A stretch of 64,000 nt of DNA from Adenophora triphylla var. japonica (GCA_022495995.1 JAFEMH010000074.1:310001-374000); one strand, 5' to 3'. Counted from the stretch's first letter, positions 34,357-46,135 are shown. Numbers and translations: made by a program. Notes: a model not told the origin generated them from the sequence alone.

Positions 34357-35969
34357 TTAACTTAGCTCTAAAACAAGAATCACAATACTTGTCCCCTTTG
34401 TCTTCATGACCACAAATACTACTAAAGTAATCGATTTGGAAGAAGCCGCATGACCCAACCTTCGATGCCAAGTGTCGGAGCTAACAATAGTTGTCAACGC
34501 TACTCTTCCACCTTTGACCGGCTCTAAGTAGTATAGACCATCACGTCGCCTACCCATTCCAATCAGCTTCCTCGAAGTTAAGTCCTGCATAGCACAAAAA
34601 TCCGGATAGAAAATTAGTGAACAATTTAAATCTTTCGTTAATTTACTAACAGAAAGTAAATTGCATTTAAAATCCGGAATATTTAAAACATGATCGATTT
34701 TCAACCCATTTGGTAAAGCTGCACTTCCAACACCCTTTACAGGTATGGCATCGCCATTGGGAATTCTGACTGGCATGGAGTTCTTGGTGTTATGACAGTT
34801 GTGTAGACGACTGTCATCACAAGTGATGTGTTCGCTGGCACCAGAATCAATTATCCAGGACAAATTTTCAATCTTACCCGCCATATTTGCAGTAGCATGC
34901 GTCACATCGTTCTCACCATTATTCTGGTTGCTGAAAAACTCGGCCAGCTTGGCGTAATTTGCTGCGGATAGGCCTGGTAAAGGACTGTCGTCATTGGTTG
35001 TTAAGTTAGCAGATTTGTTGCTGCTGTTACTCGACCACCTGTTCGACCATTTATCCTTACTGCTGCTTCCTCCTTTCTTCTTGTCAGACGGATAACCAAT
35101 GAGCTCATAGCACTTATCCACCGTGTGGTAGTATTTGCCACAATGGGTGCACTTCGGTTTGACCTGCGCTCCCTCCTTCTTGTCCTCCTTGTTTGGCCTA
35201 TTTGCTCCTTGGGCTTGAAAGGCTGCTGCCTCTACTGTAACCCTTCCAGCCATAGTGATCTGCCTCTGCCTTTCATCTTCGGACACCAAGTGATACGCAA
35301 CACCCAAAGAAACGATTGGCTTTGTTCCCAAAATCTGAGTCTTAATGGTCCCAAAACTCTCATCTAGCCCCATTAGAAACTCATACAACTTCTCCTTTTC
35401 CTTCATTTCAGTCAGTTGCTTGGAAACATCGCATATGCAACCATCACACTTGCACGATGGGATAGGAGATATTGAATTGATATCGTCCCAAAGGCCCTTC
35501 GCCTTGGTGTAGTATGATGATACGGATAATTTTTCTTGCCTAGCGAGAGTTATTTCTCTTTTCAACTCATAGGCTCTAGGTGCACTTTGTGACCCAAATC
35601 GTTCACGTAAATCCCGCCGCATTGCTTCGCAGCCTCGCGTGTTTCACACTGCTACGAATCTCCTTTTCCATGGAGGTGTGCAACCAACCCTTCACCATCG
35701 CATTGCATCTCTTCCATAGGCCAAATTCTGCAAGCATTTTCTCCTGGATTTGGAATTGAACCATCCACAAATCCAATCTTATTTTTAGCATAAAGGGCAT
35801 TGCCCATCTCATCAACCCAATTCGCATAGTTCCCGTCATTCGAAGATCACTCACAAACATGGTGTTTGGATTGTCTCGAAGACGAGATGAAGTAGGGTGA
35901 CATTACGTCCACCTTAGCTCCCCCTGCCATGCTACCTTCATCCTTGGTTTCCTCACCAGATTTGGACAT
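34357..35969 (-). pseudogene. Copia gag-protease region
   Basis: The gag start is the ATG ending at 35969. A stop and frameshift near 35.6-35.9 kb separate the N-terminal gag from a 421-residue frame (34357-35622). That frame has the gag core (SSYYTKAKGLWDDINSISPI), the knuckle CTHCGKYYHTVDKC, the protease motif WIIDSGASEHIT, and a pre-integrase HRRLGHAAS. The protein then runs out of frame before the integrase. Confidence 0.85.
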
Positions 35970-36777
35970 GGTTTAGGGTTTCAGTGAGACGAAAGAAAGA
36001 AAGAAAAAAAATTGCGGAAGCTTTTCTGAATCAAATAACGAGCTTTGATACCATGAAGAATTTGATAAAAGAGAACAGAAAAGAAAGCAATTTTTGTTGT
36101 ATATTCCATTGAATGAAAAGAGATATATATACAAGAGCTCAAGGCTATTCTAATTCTAAAGGTACATTGATTTAATTTAAGATTGTTCATGAACTGAAGT
36201 GGAAGAGACGAAGGCACCGATCGATGATAACATGAGGCGGGCGCACGGCGAAGGGGAGGCGGCCGCCCGCCACAAAGAAATGTGATGGAGCCTCGGCTGG
36301 TGAGGCGGTCGCATGAAGAAGAGGGAGGCGGGCGCCTCGCGTTGTGGAGAAACAGGCTTAGAGCTTCTGTCGGTGAGGCGGACGCATGAAGAAGAGGGAG
36401 GCGGGCGCCTCGTGTAGGTGAGAAGTTTCGATTCTTAACAGAAAAAAGTTTCAAATTCGCTCTTGATCAAGAGCAAATTTAAAACATTTTGCGACATTTA
36501 TTCAGGGACAGAGGGAGTAATTGACAAGACTATAAGATAGTTGACATAATTTAGGATGTCAAGACACGGAAATGGCCATGTCAACAATGGAAAATCATGA
36601 TCAAAACCAGCTGAATTGAAGAGAGAAATTCATATTTGGGAAGAGAATACACACAGTTGCACACATAGTAGAAAATATAGGGAAACCCAACTCTCTTAAC
36701 CAACTATTGAGTTGTTGTAACAACCTCTATATACTACGCCTAATTACAATATTAAAATGGAAATTACAATTATGCCA

Positions 36778-37271
36778 TCAAGTCCAAACGCTGTCGTTTC
36801 CTCTGTCAATTGTCTTACCCAAACAATTCATCAGGCCATGTTTGAACTCTTTAGCACCTTGAACTGCAGCATTGACTTTGGCATTCATCATGTGTGTATT
36901 GGCATCATTATCTCTAACACCCCTCCCACAAGTTGAGGGGAGGAAAATGTTTGAAACCCCCAACTTGCTAAGCATGGACCAATGGGGAAATGAACCCAAG
37001 GATTTAGTAAAGATATCAGCAAGCTGGAGTCGAGTAGAAACATAAGTAGGAATGAACAAGCCAGACTGCACTTTCTCACGAACAAAGTGACAATCTAATT
37101 CAATGTGTTTGGTTCGAGCATGATACACTGGGTTAGAAGCAATGGTAATGGCAGCAGCACTATCACAGAAAACATTAACTGGAAGAGGAATGTGAATGCC
37201 AAGATCAGCAAGAAGAGATTGCAACCATAAAATCTCACAACAGGTAGTAGCAAGAGCACGATACTCAGCTT
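36778..37271 (-). pseudogene. Copia RNase H C-terminal part
   Basis: The frame continues from the nested insertion with AEYRALATTCCEILWLQSLL, then FCDSAAAITIASNP and TKHIELDCHFVREKV. It runs without a stop through the purine tract (TGTGGGAGGGG) and about 140 bp into the 3' LTR, ending at 36778. The upstream half ends in RSSAEA at about 39957 beside the nested element. Confidence 0.85.
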
Positions 37272-39951
37272 TGTTGTGAAATTGGTGCTCTCCGTTTGCA
37301 ATCAAGACAAAGAAATCAACACACCCACACGTACAAGAAAGAAACAATCACACACAAGAACACAAGAGTTGTTTACCCGGTTCATTCACCAACTCGTGAA
37401 CTACGTCCGGGGGCAATTGCCAAGCCAATATGTTATTAGTCTCTCTAATATGTTGCTACAATGTATTCTAGGCCGAAATTATGCTTATATAGTTACAAGG
37501 AAACCCTAAATCTAATTTAAGAAGAGTTCTAATCAACTAAGGAAACAAATCAGACCCAGAATCTCGGCCATGCTTGAGGCGCCCGCCCCAAGCCCTCCAT
37601 GCGCCCGCCTCGCGAAGGAAAGACCTCGGCCACAGCCTCGGCCCTTGAGGCGCCCGCCTCGGCCAGATGAGGCGCCCGCCTGGCGCTGCTCAGTCTCCTT
37701 CTCCGGTTTGAACTCCTTATTGACCTCAACAAATCCCTCCGACTTAGTCCCCCTTTTTCCTTGTATGTTTAGGATCCAAATCCCAACAATCTCCCACCGG
37801 AGACTAAACTAACAAACATAGAATCACCCATCAACTCCCACCACGGAGTAATGACCTTCGAACACATTTTCCCCTCATCCATATTGGCTTGACACTACCT
37901 CACCTCTCCTCAAGTACTAAGGCGAGTTGAAACCAAGCGACGTTTCAACCTCCCCGTGTTAGATCGTTCTTGCCTCCCCAAATCAGCTTCTACCTTGATT
38001 TCTCCCCGCAAGTCTAACTTCGCCTTCTCCCTCCGCACCCACCTTCCTCGCAATGCCTCCCCTTGAAACTTGGACACACCTTGTTTCTTGCATCGACTAT
38101 TCTTGGTCCGAATCCGCTCTGTTAGGGCCCTTGGACATCCACACCGCGTTGATCAACTTTGTGTCCTCCCCAACATACCGTTTCTTGATGTCTCCCCTTT
38201 TTACACCAACAGCCGGTTCTTAAGCCTCTTGCTCCCACCGGAACGAAAACGACATTGTAGGTAGAGTACAACGTCTTCCCCTTAACCCTACGAGCCAACA
38301 CCTTAGCCCCTTTTGTGACTTCCCAAGACCCACCAATGAAAGAAACACCATACCCTTCACCGTCAAGTTGTCCCACGTAAATCACCCTTCTCCTCAAATC
38401 CGAACATGCATCACGTCGTGTAGTTGTAAAACAGCCCCATTAGGTGTCTTCATCATTACATCCCCTTACCTTTGATCTTCAATGGTTGACCATCACCAAG
38501 ATAGAGAACCCCAAAATCTCCGGTTTTGTAACGCCTCATTGATTCCGCATCCCCACTAGCATGACAAGAAGCTCCGTAATCCAACACCCAATCTTCACCC
38601 GACCGCTCCTCCCCTAGGATTAATACATCACCACCATCATCCACCACGCGCGCACCACCACCTTTTCCCTGACAAATATAACCGATGTGCCCCAATTCAC
38701 CACAATTGTAGCACTTGACCTTTTTCCCCTTAGGTCCACCCCTTTTTCTCTCCACCCTAAGTGCAGCCCCATCTACGGACGATTCTCCCCTTTTCTCCTT
38801 CCTTCGCAACTCCTCTGCGGGGACGAGATCTCTAACCTCCGTATACACCAATGCCGTTTTCGACGTACTAATCGTTGTGACAAGAACCTCCCAACTATCG
38901 TGCAATGATTTTAGAAGAAAACAAGCTAGCACTTCATCGGAGAAAGTAATATCAACACTTTTCAATTGGTCCACCATACCTTTGAAATTGCCGATATGAC
39001 TTGCCGCCGTCTCGCCCTCTCGACATCTTCGCATTCGCAAACCTTTTTATCAAATGCACCTTATTGATATTCGACGGCTTCTCATACATGTCCGACAGCG
39101 TTTGTAGCAACTCCACCGTTGTCTTGGCCTCCATAGCGTTCCGTGCAACGTCGTCGGTTAGGGCACTCCTTACCGCTCCTAACGCCTTCCGATCCAACGT
39201 CTCCCAATCCCCTTGTGACATGTCTTCGGGCTTCTCCTTCAAGGGCTTATGAAGATCCTTACAATAAAGGTAGTCTTCAATCCTTGTCTTCCAAAACGTG
39301 AAATTCACACCGTTGAATTTCTCGATATGGTTCTTCATCTTGACTGCTTCACCAAAATCCCCAAGAACGCGATTCAAAATTAATCAACTAATGAAAAGAT
39401 TTTGAATCCTCCGAACCAAAGCTTTGATACCAGTTGTTGTGAAATTGGTGCTCTCCGTTTGCAATCAAGACAAAGAAATCAACACACCCACACGTACAAG
39501 AAAGAAACAATCACACACAAGAACACAAGAGTTGTTTACCCGGTTCATTCACCAACTCGTGAACTACGTCCGGGGGCAATTGCCAAGCCAATATGTTATT
39601 AGTCTCTCTAATATGTTGCTACAATGTATTCTAGGCCGAAATTATGCTTATATAGTTACAAGGAAACCCTAAATCTAATTTAAGAAGAGTTCTAATCAAC
39701 TAAGGAAACAAATCAGACCCAGAATCTCGGCCATGCTTGAGGCGCCCGCCCCAAGCCCTCCATGCGCCCGCCTCGCGAAGGAAAGACCTCGGCCACAGCC
39801 TCGGCCCTTGAGGCGCCCGCCTCGGCCAGATGAGGCGCCCGCCTGGCGCTGCTCAGTCTCCTTCTCCGGTTTGAACTCCTTATTGACCTCAACAAATCCC
39901 TCCGACTTAGTCCCCCTTTTTCCTTGTATGTTTAGGATCCAAATCCCAACA
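37272..39951 (-). mobile_element. Short non-autonomous copia element (gag-protease only), copy 2
   Basis: A 2680-bp minus-strand member of the family at 26720. LTRs at 39435-39951 (5') and 37272-37788 (3'), 517 bp each, TSD AGCTT (37267-37271 and 39952-39956). Primer site TGGTATCAAAGC. It interrupts the SSAEAEYRA motif of the host copia RNase H. The LTRs share the four GC-rich motifs of copy 1 but differ from copy 1 by several substitutions (for example AAAGACCTCGG against AAGGACCTCGG). Confidence 0.93.
38122..39377 (-). pseudogene. Copia gag-protease of the short element
   Basis: Gag starts at 39377 (MNRVLGDFGEAVKMKNHIEK) with a UBN2-type gag domain. A one-base insertion near 39010 shifts the frame; it then continues from about 39000 to 38456 with CCHC knuckle CYNCGELGHIGYICQ and the protease WVLDYGASCHAS, where DSGAS has become DYGAS. 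A further shift leads to the pre-integrase-like VGQLDGEGYGVSFIGG (38122-38397), where coding similarity ends. No integrase or RT follows; the purine tract comes soon after. Confidence 0.85.
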
Positions 39952-42567
39952 AGCTTCAGCTGATGATCGAGCTACCACATTTTGTTTCTTGGAGTGCCAA
40001 GATAACAAGGACGTGCCCAAGAACATACAAAACCCAGTGACTGACTTTCGATCACTAGGATCACCTGCCCAATCACTAACACAATAGGCCTGAAGAACAA
40101 ACTCATTATGCCGTGAAAAGAAAAGACCCTGACCTGGAGTACCTTTGACATATCGAAGAACTCTATGGAGAGCTTTGAGATGAGGTTCGCGTGGATCATG
40201 AACAAACTGACTAAGCACATGTGCAGTAGAAGCTAGATCAGGCCCGGTAACAGTCAAATAAATGAGTTTTCCAACTAGTTGTCTGTACAAACTGGGATCA
40301 GCAAGAGGAGCACCTTGAGCAGCCATTAACTTGGTATTAGGATCAAGAGGAATACTGAGGGGTTTTGCACAAATTAAACCTGCACTATCAACTAAATCTA
40401 AAGCATACTTCCTTTGATTTAGATGAATCCCTGTGCTAGATTGCAAGACTTCCAAACCAAGATAATATTTAATGAAACCAAGATCCTTTATGCTGAACTG
40501 AGCATCTAAATAAGACTTGAGAGACTGCACAACATGAGAGTCATTGCCTGTGACCAATATATCATCGACATATACCAAGACAACAGTGAAGGCTGTATCA
40601 GACTTTAAAGTGAACATATAATAATCAGCATGAGACTGTGTATATCCCAGATGAAGAAGGGCAGTAGTAAGTTTGGCAAACCACTGTCTGGATGCCTGTT
40701 TCAAACCATACAAACTCTTTCCCAACTTGCAGACCATACCCTTGCCCAAGGAATGAGAATAACCCTGTGGAAGGTCCATGTAAACTTCCTCTTCTAGCTC
40801 ACCATGCAAAAATGCATTATTGACATCCAATTGATAAATGGTCCAACCTTTAACTGCAGCAATAGACAATAAACATCTAACAGTAACCATTTTCACAACA
40901 GGTGCAAATGTCTCCTGATAATCAATACCTTCATTTTGTGTGTAACCCTTGGCTACTAATCTAGCCTTGAATCTCTCAATTGAACCATCAGAATGATACT
41001 TCACTTTGTAAACCCATTTACAGCCTACAGTTCTTTTGCCAGAAGGAAGAGGTACCAATGACCAAGTATTGTTGGACTCTAAGGCTTTAATTTCAGAATT
41101 CATAGCTTCTACCCACCTTTGATCTTTCACAGCTTGAGCATAGTTTCTAGGTTCAGATATACTAGCTAATGCATTAATGAAGTGAAGAGAAGAAGGAGAA
41201 CATGTATGATAAGAGAGATAATGATTGATGTCAAACTTAGAAACAGTGGACACAAGATAGTCATTGAACTTGGAAGGAGGATGTCTAACCCTGTTAGACA
41301 CTCGATGAGTAGGAACAGAAGGAATTGGAGTAGCAATTGGAGGAGGAGATGAACCATGATCAGAAGTAGTCAGATGAGTAGGTTGAGAAGAAGTGGGCAT
41401 GATAGGAATAGGAACCGGATCATCAACTGGCCAAGGCAACTCATCCTGTGGTTGAGAGGAATCAGAAGAAGAAGAGAAAGGGAAGCAAGACTCATGAAAC
41501 ACAACATGTCTTGAAACAAAAACTTGATGTGAAACAAGATTATATAAAGTGTATCCCTTTTGACCAAATGGATATCCCAAGAAAATGGACTTGATTGCTC
41601 TAGGAGCAAATTTATCTGAAGAATGTATTGAAGCAAAGCAAAGACACCCAAAAGTTTTAATGTGATCATAAGAGGGACTAGTATTAGTATTGTAAAGGAG
41701 CTCAAAGGGAGTTTTAAACTTGGTTGCACTAGTGGGAAGCCTGTTCAAAAGATAGGTAGCAGTGAGAAGAGAATATCCCCAAAACTCAATTGGTAAAGAA
41801 GCTTGAAATCTTAAGGCCTTAGCAATGTTTAAGAGACTCTGATGTTTCCTTTCAACAACCCCATTTTGTTGGGGAGTATCAACACATGAACTAAAATGAA
41901 GAGTACCAAGGTTAGCAAGAAAGGGCCTAACATCTTGATTGAAAAACTCAGTTCCATGATCTGTTCTGACAGATTTTATGATAGTATTGAAATGAGTGTG
42001 AACAAATTTGTAAAAGGACTTGAGAAGATCAAAAACATGACATTTACTAGGCATGAGATATGTCCAAACACTCCTAGAAAAGTCATCCACCAAAGTCAGA
42101 AAATATTTGCAACCATTCATAGTGGGAATTCTATAAGGACCCCATAGATCACGGTGTACCAATTGAAAAGGTGCAATGGATTTAATGGAACGGATGGGAA
42201 AAGGAATTTTATGTTTCTTAGCAAGAGGACAAATAGTACACTGAGATATATTTGTAGTACAAGCATCCTTGGAATTCAAATGTTTAGCTAAGACAGGAAT
42301 TTTCAACAAAACATCAAGAGAACAATGTCCCAATCTCTTATGCCAAACAGTAGAAGTAGAAGAACTACTAACAGCACTAACAAAAGGAGAAGAAGCAACA
42401 TTTCCATGAAGCAAATACAGTCCATTATGCAGTTCCCCAGAAGCAATGATTTTCATCTGTAGTTGGTCCTGGAAAGTGCATAAGGATTTAGTGAAGGAAA
42501 CAACTGTGAGAAAGAATCTTAGAAATAGAGAGAATGTTGAAATGAAACAAAGGTACATGGAACACAT
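39952..42567 (-). pseudogene. Copia pol: pre-integrase, integrase, RT, start of RNase H
   Basis: About 870 codons without a stop. Domains in order: pre-integrase (WHKRLGHCSLD), integrase with HRDLWGPY, VDDFSRSVWTYL, RTDHGTEFF and TPQQNGVVERKHQSLL, then RT (WVYKVKYHSDGSIERFKARL; YVDDILVTG) and RNase H up to RSSAEA. All catalytic residues I can place are present. It is cut off by the nested element and separated from gag by a frameshift near 42.5 kb. Confidence 0.9.
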
Positions 42568-43639
42568 TGTGTAAGGTTAAACCAGGAGTGATATGGACAA
42601 AACCAACTTTTGTAACAGTAAGATGATGACCATTAGGCAAAGATAACTGAATGGGACTTGGAAGATCAATAATAGAATGCATTAGAGAAAGAGAATAACA
42701 AGTATGATCAGTAGCACCTGAATCTATAACCCAAGTGTGTGTAGAACAAAGTGAAGCAATAAGAGACTGATGAGCAAGATGGGATAATGTCACACCTGCC
42801 ATGTGTGTGGTCATTCCAGATGACATGCTGGAAATATGATCCTCAGGTGTGTCCTTAGCTTTCATCATTGCCATGAGTTGATTAATCTGTGACTGTAGCT
42901 GCTCAAACTCAGAGATGGTTTGTCCCTTTTGTTGTTCAGAACTAGAACTAGACTGCATTATCTTGGGATTACTTGAACCAGCCGTGGGATGTTTGTCTTG
43001 ATTTCTGGTAAATTTCCCTCTATTCAGAGGGTGAGCAGGATGATTAATGGGAAAACCATTCAACTTGTAACAATCAGACTTTGTATGGCCTTCCTTTGAA
43101 CAATAATTGCAGAAAATTCCCTTTCTGAACTTTGAAATTTGAGATTTGTTCCCAGGTTGATATGATGCAGCAGCTATGTTGATCGGAATATGACTATTGA
43201 CATTGGCATTAGAAATTGCTGCTGCCATTGAGATATTATCAGGGACATAACCTTGTCTTATAGTCTCTTCTTGTCTAACCATAGAGTAGGCTTCACTTAC
43301 ACTTGGTAAAGGCTTCATCCTCAGAATTTGACCCCTTATATGAATAAAACTATCATGGAGGCCCATCAAAAATTGCATCAATTTCTTCCTCTGTTCTCGC
43401 TCTTCCTGAACCTTAAAAGCACCACACGTGCAATTGCTACAAGTACAAGACGTGATAATGTCAAGAGCATTACTCTCATCCCAATAGCCTTTCATTTTGT
43501 GATAATAGAATTCAACAGAAGATTGTCTCTGCTCCAGACAGTGAAGATCCTTTTCCAGTTGGAAAACTCTGTGTCCATCAATACTTGCAAAACGTTGACT
43601 GAGTTCATTCCAGTTGGAAAACTCTGTGGTCGCAGCCAT
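42488..43639 (-). pseudogene. Copia gag and protease, N-terminally shortened
   Basis: 383 codons from an ATG at 43639, only ~146 bp inside the 5' LTR. It begins at FSNWNELSQRFASIDGHRVF, well into a normal gag; the usual first ~100 residues seem to be missing. The knuckle CNYCSKEGHTKSDC and protease WVIDSGATDHT are intact. The frame ends by a shift just before pol, with which it overlaps by about 80 bases. Confidence 0.85.
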
Positions 43640-44253
43640 GGTAATTGGATTATGCAGCGCAGAGAAAATGAATTGAAAGAAGAGAAAAAATTGGGCATAT
43701 TCGAAAAACGCGCTCTAATTTGAACAAATTGTACCGAAATTGGATGATACAGGTACGCAAAGCAAGATCGTAGGCTTTGATACCATGTCAACAATGGAAA
43801 ATCATGATCAAAACCAGCTGAATTGAAAAGAGAAATTCATATTTGGGAAGAGAATACACACAGTTGCACACATAGTAGAAAATACAGGGAAACCCAACTC
43901 TCTTAAACAACTATTGAGTTGTTGTAACAACCTCTATATACTACGCCTAATTACAATATTAAAATGGAAATTACAATTATGCCATCAAGTCCAAACGCTG
44001 TCGTTTCCTCTGTCAATTGTCTTACCCAAACAATTCATCAGGCCATGTTTGAACTCTTGAGCACCTTGAACTGCAGCATTGACTTTGGCATTCATCATGT
44101 GTGTATTGGCATCATTATCTCTAACAGGCCATCTTGATAATAAAAAAAGCACTTAAATTGATTGATATTTTTTCGATATTTCTAGTTAAATTCTTTGATA
44201 TTTCTACTTGAGTGATTATTATGTATAGATATGAGAGATTATATTCAAAGATG

Positions 44254-44327
44254 GACTCCGTCGCCCAATGGATAAGCCGCTGGTCTACGAAAACCAGAGA
44301 TTCTGGGTTTGATCCCCAGCGGAGTCG
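44254..44327 (+). pseudogene. Degenerate tRNA-Arg(ACG) with 8-base anticodon loop
   Basis: 74 bases. The acceptor stem pairs (GACTCCG with CGGAGTC), and relative to the good copy at 45007 both sides changed together (T-A to C-G). The anticodon stem CTGGT/ACCAG holds an 8-base loop CTACGAAA, one A more than normal. D-arm bases differ (AAGCC for AAGGC) and the T-loop has TTTGATC for TTCGATC. A working tRNA-Arg is doubtful. Confidence 0.75.
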
Positions 44328-44469
44328 TTTTCTTCACTTTCTTTTTCACCTCTTATTGACGAGTTGCGATAAATGCTTTGTTGTTGTATGAAGGATTATA
44401 ACACGGTGATTACGTGTTCTTCTGCTAACTCTTCTTTTTGCAAGTGTTATCGAAAGATCAAGAACTCAT

Positions 44470-44676
44470 GTGCCTCACATTATTACCCCTAACCATGTTT
44501 CCTGGCAGGCTTTATCTGCAAGAACTCAAGCCTCTTGGGCAGCTGTAGATGTCCCAAAAGGTTGTGTTGCACTCATTTCAAGATATGTTGAATCAAGCAG
44601 AGGAAGAATTCGGTTATCATCCCGATTCCTTGTGGTGAAGACATTTATCGATCTGACCTCTTGCTTAGATTGTTAA
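44470..44676 (+). pseudogene. Broken SAUR gene
   Basis: Reads MPHIITPNHVSWQALSARTQ and VDVPKGCVAL like a SAUR of another subtype, then lacks the central KKRFVIP...FQELL part. The following NQAEEEFG helix and the C-terminal EDIFIDLTSCLD are in other frames. A mirrored broken copy lies on minus at 47018-47214. Not functional. Confidence 0.8.
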
Positions 44677-44819
44677 GGTAATATTCATTTACAGATATGT
44701 TTTGATTTTCCAACTCCCATAACTTCAGTACCCAATTTTGGGCAAAACTTCCCTCTTTCTTGCTATGATTTTATGATTTATTAGGCATGATATCTGTGTT
44801 ACTTTGTGAACTTAAGATC

Positions 44820-45000
44820 ATTTTTATTCGTATTGAGAAGACTATAAGATAGTTGACATAATTTAAGGATGGCAAGGAATGGAATTGACAATCTTGTGTG
44901 TGTACCAAAAAAGCACTTAAATTCCTTGATATTTCTAGTTAATTTTTTTGGTATCTCTAGTTGAGTGATCATTATGTATAGATATGATAGATCATCATCA
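44820..45000 (+). repeat. Tandem-repeated tRNA flank
   Basis: AGACTATAAGATAGTTGACA through GCACTTAAATTCCTTGATAT matches the sequence at 36526-36578 joined to 44132-44235, which is split by the copia element at 36579-44126. So the two tRNA copies sit in a duplicated unit of roughly 0.75 kb. Confidence 0.6.
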
Positions 45001-45006
45001 AAAAGG

Positions 45007-45079
45007 GACTCTGTGGCCCAATGGATAAGGCGCTGGTCTACGAAACCAGAGATTCTGGGTTCGATCCCCAGCAGAGTCG
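45007..45079 (+). tRNA. tRNA-Arg (anticodon ACG)
   Basis: 73 bases that fold as a standard cloverleaf: acceptor GACTCTG/CAGAGTC, anticodon stem CTGGT/ACCAG with loop CTACGAA (ACG, decoding CGN arginine codons after A34 to inosine), T arm CTGGG-TTCGATC-CCCAG with box B-like GGTTCGATCCC, discriminator G. No intron and no encoded CCA, as usual in plant nuclei. A T-run follows only loosely. Confidence 0.95.
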
Positions 45080-45722
45080 TTTGGTATGGTTCTTTATGTT
45101 TTGCTGCTAACTCATTTTGGCGTAAGACTTTGTCACATTATCGTGACATGAATCAATGTACATGTTCTCCTCGTAACTTTTCCTTTTCCTTTTGAATTTG
45201 ATATCTATAGTCATTAATGTTCATTGACATTTTTGAACAAGCGACCGACTTTGTATCAATAATCTTGGGGGCGGCTCATTTGACCGTTGACCAAAACTAC
45301 GGTAGTCAATAATGAGCATCTGATCAAGTTATCATTCATCTTAGAATGACTTCAACTACATCTAAATATGTGTTTACATAAAACAAGGTCATGGTTGATT
45401 GCTAACATATATAATGGAAGCAATGAAAGCTGTTCCTATACTTAAGATTAGGAATTGGAGCAAATTTTTATACTAGTATTTAATCCGTCTCAAAAATATA
45501 GTCTCATTGACTTTTGTGGTCAATATGTTCCGCGACGGATATAGCATTACCCAACAAGAATTTCGTACTTCAGGATTACCAATTTGTTCATACTCTAATA
45601 CATTGCTTTTCCTCTAAAATTGTTGTTTTGGAGTAAGGAGGAGGAAAGAATGAGTAAATGTTTCAATCTGTGTAAAAAAAAAAAAAAAAGAAAAATGTTT
45701 TACTACAATAAACTACATCTAC
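45080..45722. other. Intergenic region beside the minus-strand SAUR type B
   Basis: No gene. Parts (45210-45330 and 45330-45620) are inverted or direct relatives of the type B flanks at 14.9-15.2 kb and of the upstream block with GACCGTTGACCAAAACTACG, consistent with the inverted duplication. Confidence 0.4.
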
Positions 45723-46025
45723 TTATCTCTCAATTTCGCTCAAGCGGCAAGTCAAGTTGATAAATATGTCTTCTCTGCAAGGGATTGTGAGACCGCCCAT
45801 TGGATGATCAAAACCAAATTCTTCCTCGGCCCGATTTAACAAATCTTGAAATGAAGGTTGGTTCAAGAACGATATTGGAATTACAAATCTCTTCTTTTCC
45901 TCTTCTCCAACATAAACTGCAACACAACCTTTCGGAACCTCCACAACTGTTGAGGAAGACAAATTGTTTAAAGACCGTTGAAGAATTTTCTTCGCGCTAA
46001 GAATGTGGGACATGCGAATAGCCAT
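45723..46025 (-). CDS. SAUR family auxin-responsive protein (type B, inverted arm)
   Basis: 100-aa SAUR; start chosen at 46025 ([20 protein letters not shown]) to match family starts, rather than an in-frame ATG 54 codons upstream that would place translation before the TATA box. The linker is longer than in the left type B genes ([14 protein letters not shown]). The core ([20 protein letters not shown]), [15 protein letters not shown] and the SEIER end are intact. It is the mirrored counterpart of the type B genes at 14591 and 20401. Confidence 0.93.
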   Translation of the reverse strand: MAIRMSHILSAKKILQRSLNNLSSSTVVEVPKGCVAVYVGEEEKKRFVIPISFLNQPSFQDLLNRAEEEFGFDHPMGGLTIPCREDIFINLTCRLSEIER

Positions 46026-46124
46026 TATTCCTTGCAATTCACAAAGAGGAATAAGGGTGAAATTTAAGTAAAAGATGAGAGTTGTGAAGAAGGGTTGATG
46101 GGTTTTGAGCCAAACATTTGTGTG

Positions 46125-46135
46125 CTTATATATAG
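46125..46135 (-). promoter_or_regulatory. TATA box of the minus-strand SAUR type B
   Basis: CTATATATAAG on the minus strand, about 100 bp before the ATG, the same setting as in the left type B genes but without the long T-run in the leader. Confidence 0.55.

Larger units (their letters stand above)
31229..36440 (-). mobile_element. Copia LTR retrotransposon
   Basis: A 5212-bp minus-strand element with LTRs at 36054-36440 (5', 387 bp) and 31229-31621 (3', 393 bp), ends TGTTAAG and CTTCA, TSD GAAAA. The primer site TGGTATCAAAGCTC follows the 5' LTR directly. The U3 parts hold six copies of a GC-rich motif (GAGGCGGGCGCCTCG, GAGGCGGTCGCATGA and similar). The LTRs differ by several substitutions and small length changes around the first motif copies (31400-31460 against 36215-36270). 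Confidence 0.93.
31199..36517. mobile_element. Small MITE split by a copia element
   Basis: CTCCCTCCGTCCCTTAGTGA at 31199 and its inverted partner TTCAGGGACAGAGGGAG ending at 36517 enclose the copia element at 31229-36440; TA flanks both outer ends. Without the copia element and one TSD copy it is about 102 bp. The parallel sequence at 12453 shows the unoccupied site (CTTGTTAATTGGCAAGACTA). Confidence 0.85.
36579..44126 (-). mobile_element. Copia LTR retrotransposon, interrupted by a nested element
   Basis: Two 341-bp LTRs (5' at 43786-44126, 3' at 36579-36919), ends TGTTAGAG and TTGTTGACA, and the TSD GGCCA on both sides. The primer site TGGTATCAAAGCC follows the 5' LTR. The LTRs differ at only about four positions seen by eye. 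A 2680-bp gag-protease element (37272-39951) sits in the RNase H coding region. Without it and one TSD copy the element is about 4.86 kb, normal for copia. No GC-rich motif array is seen in these LTRs, unlike most others in the window. Confidence 0.93.

Noticed and set aside
44470..44676. Functional SAUR of a third subtype
   Set aside because: The central KKRF...FQELL part is missing and the C-terminal parts are in different frames.
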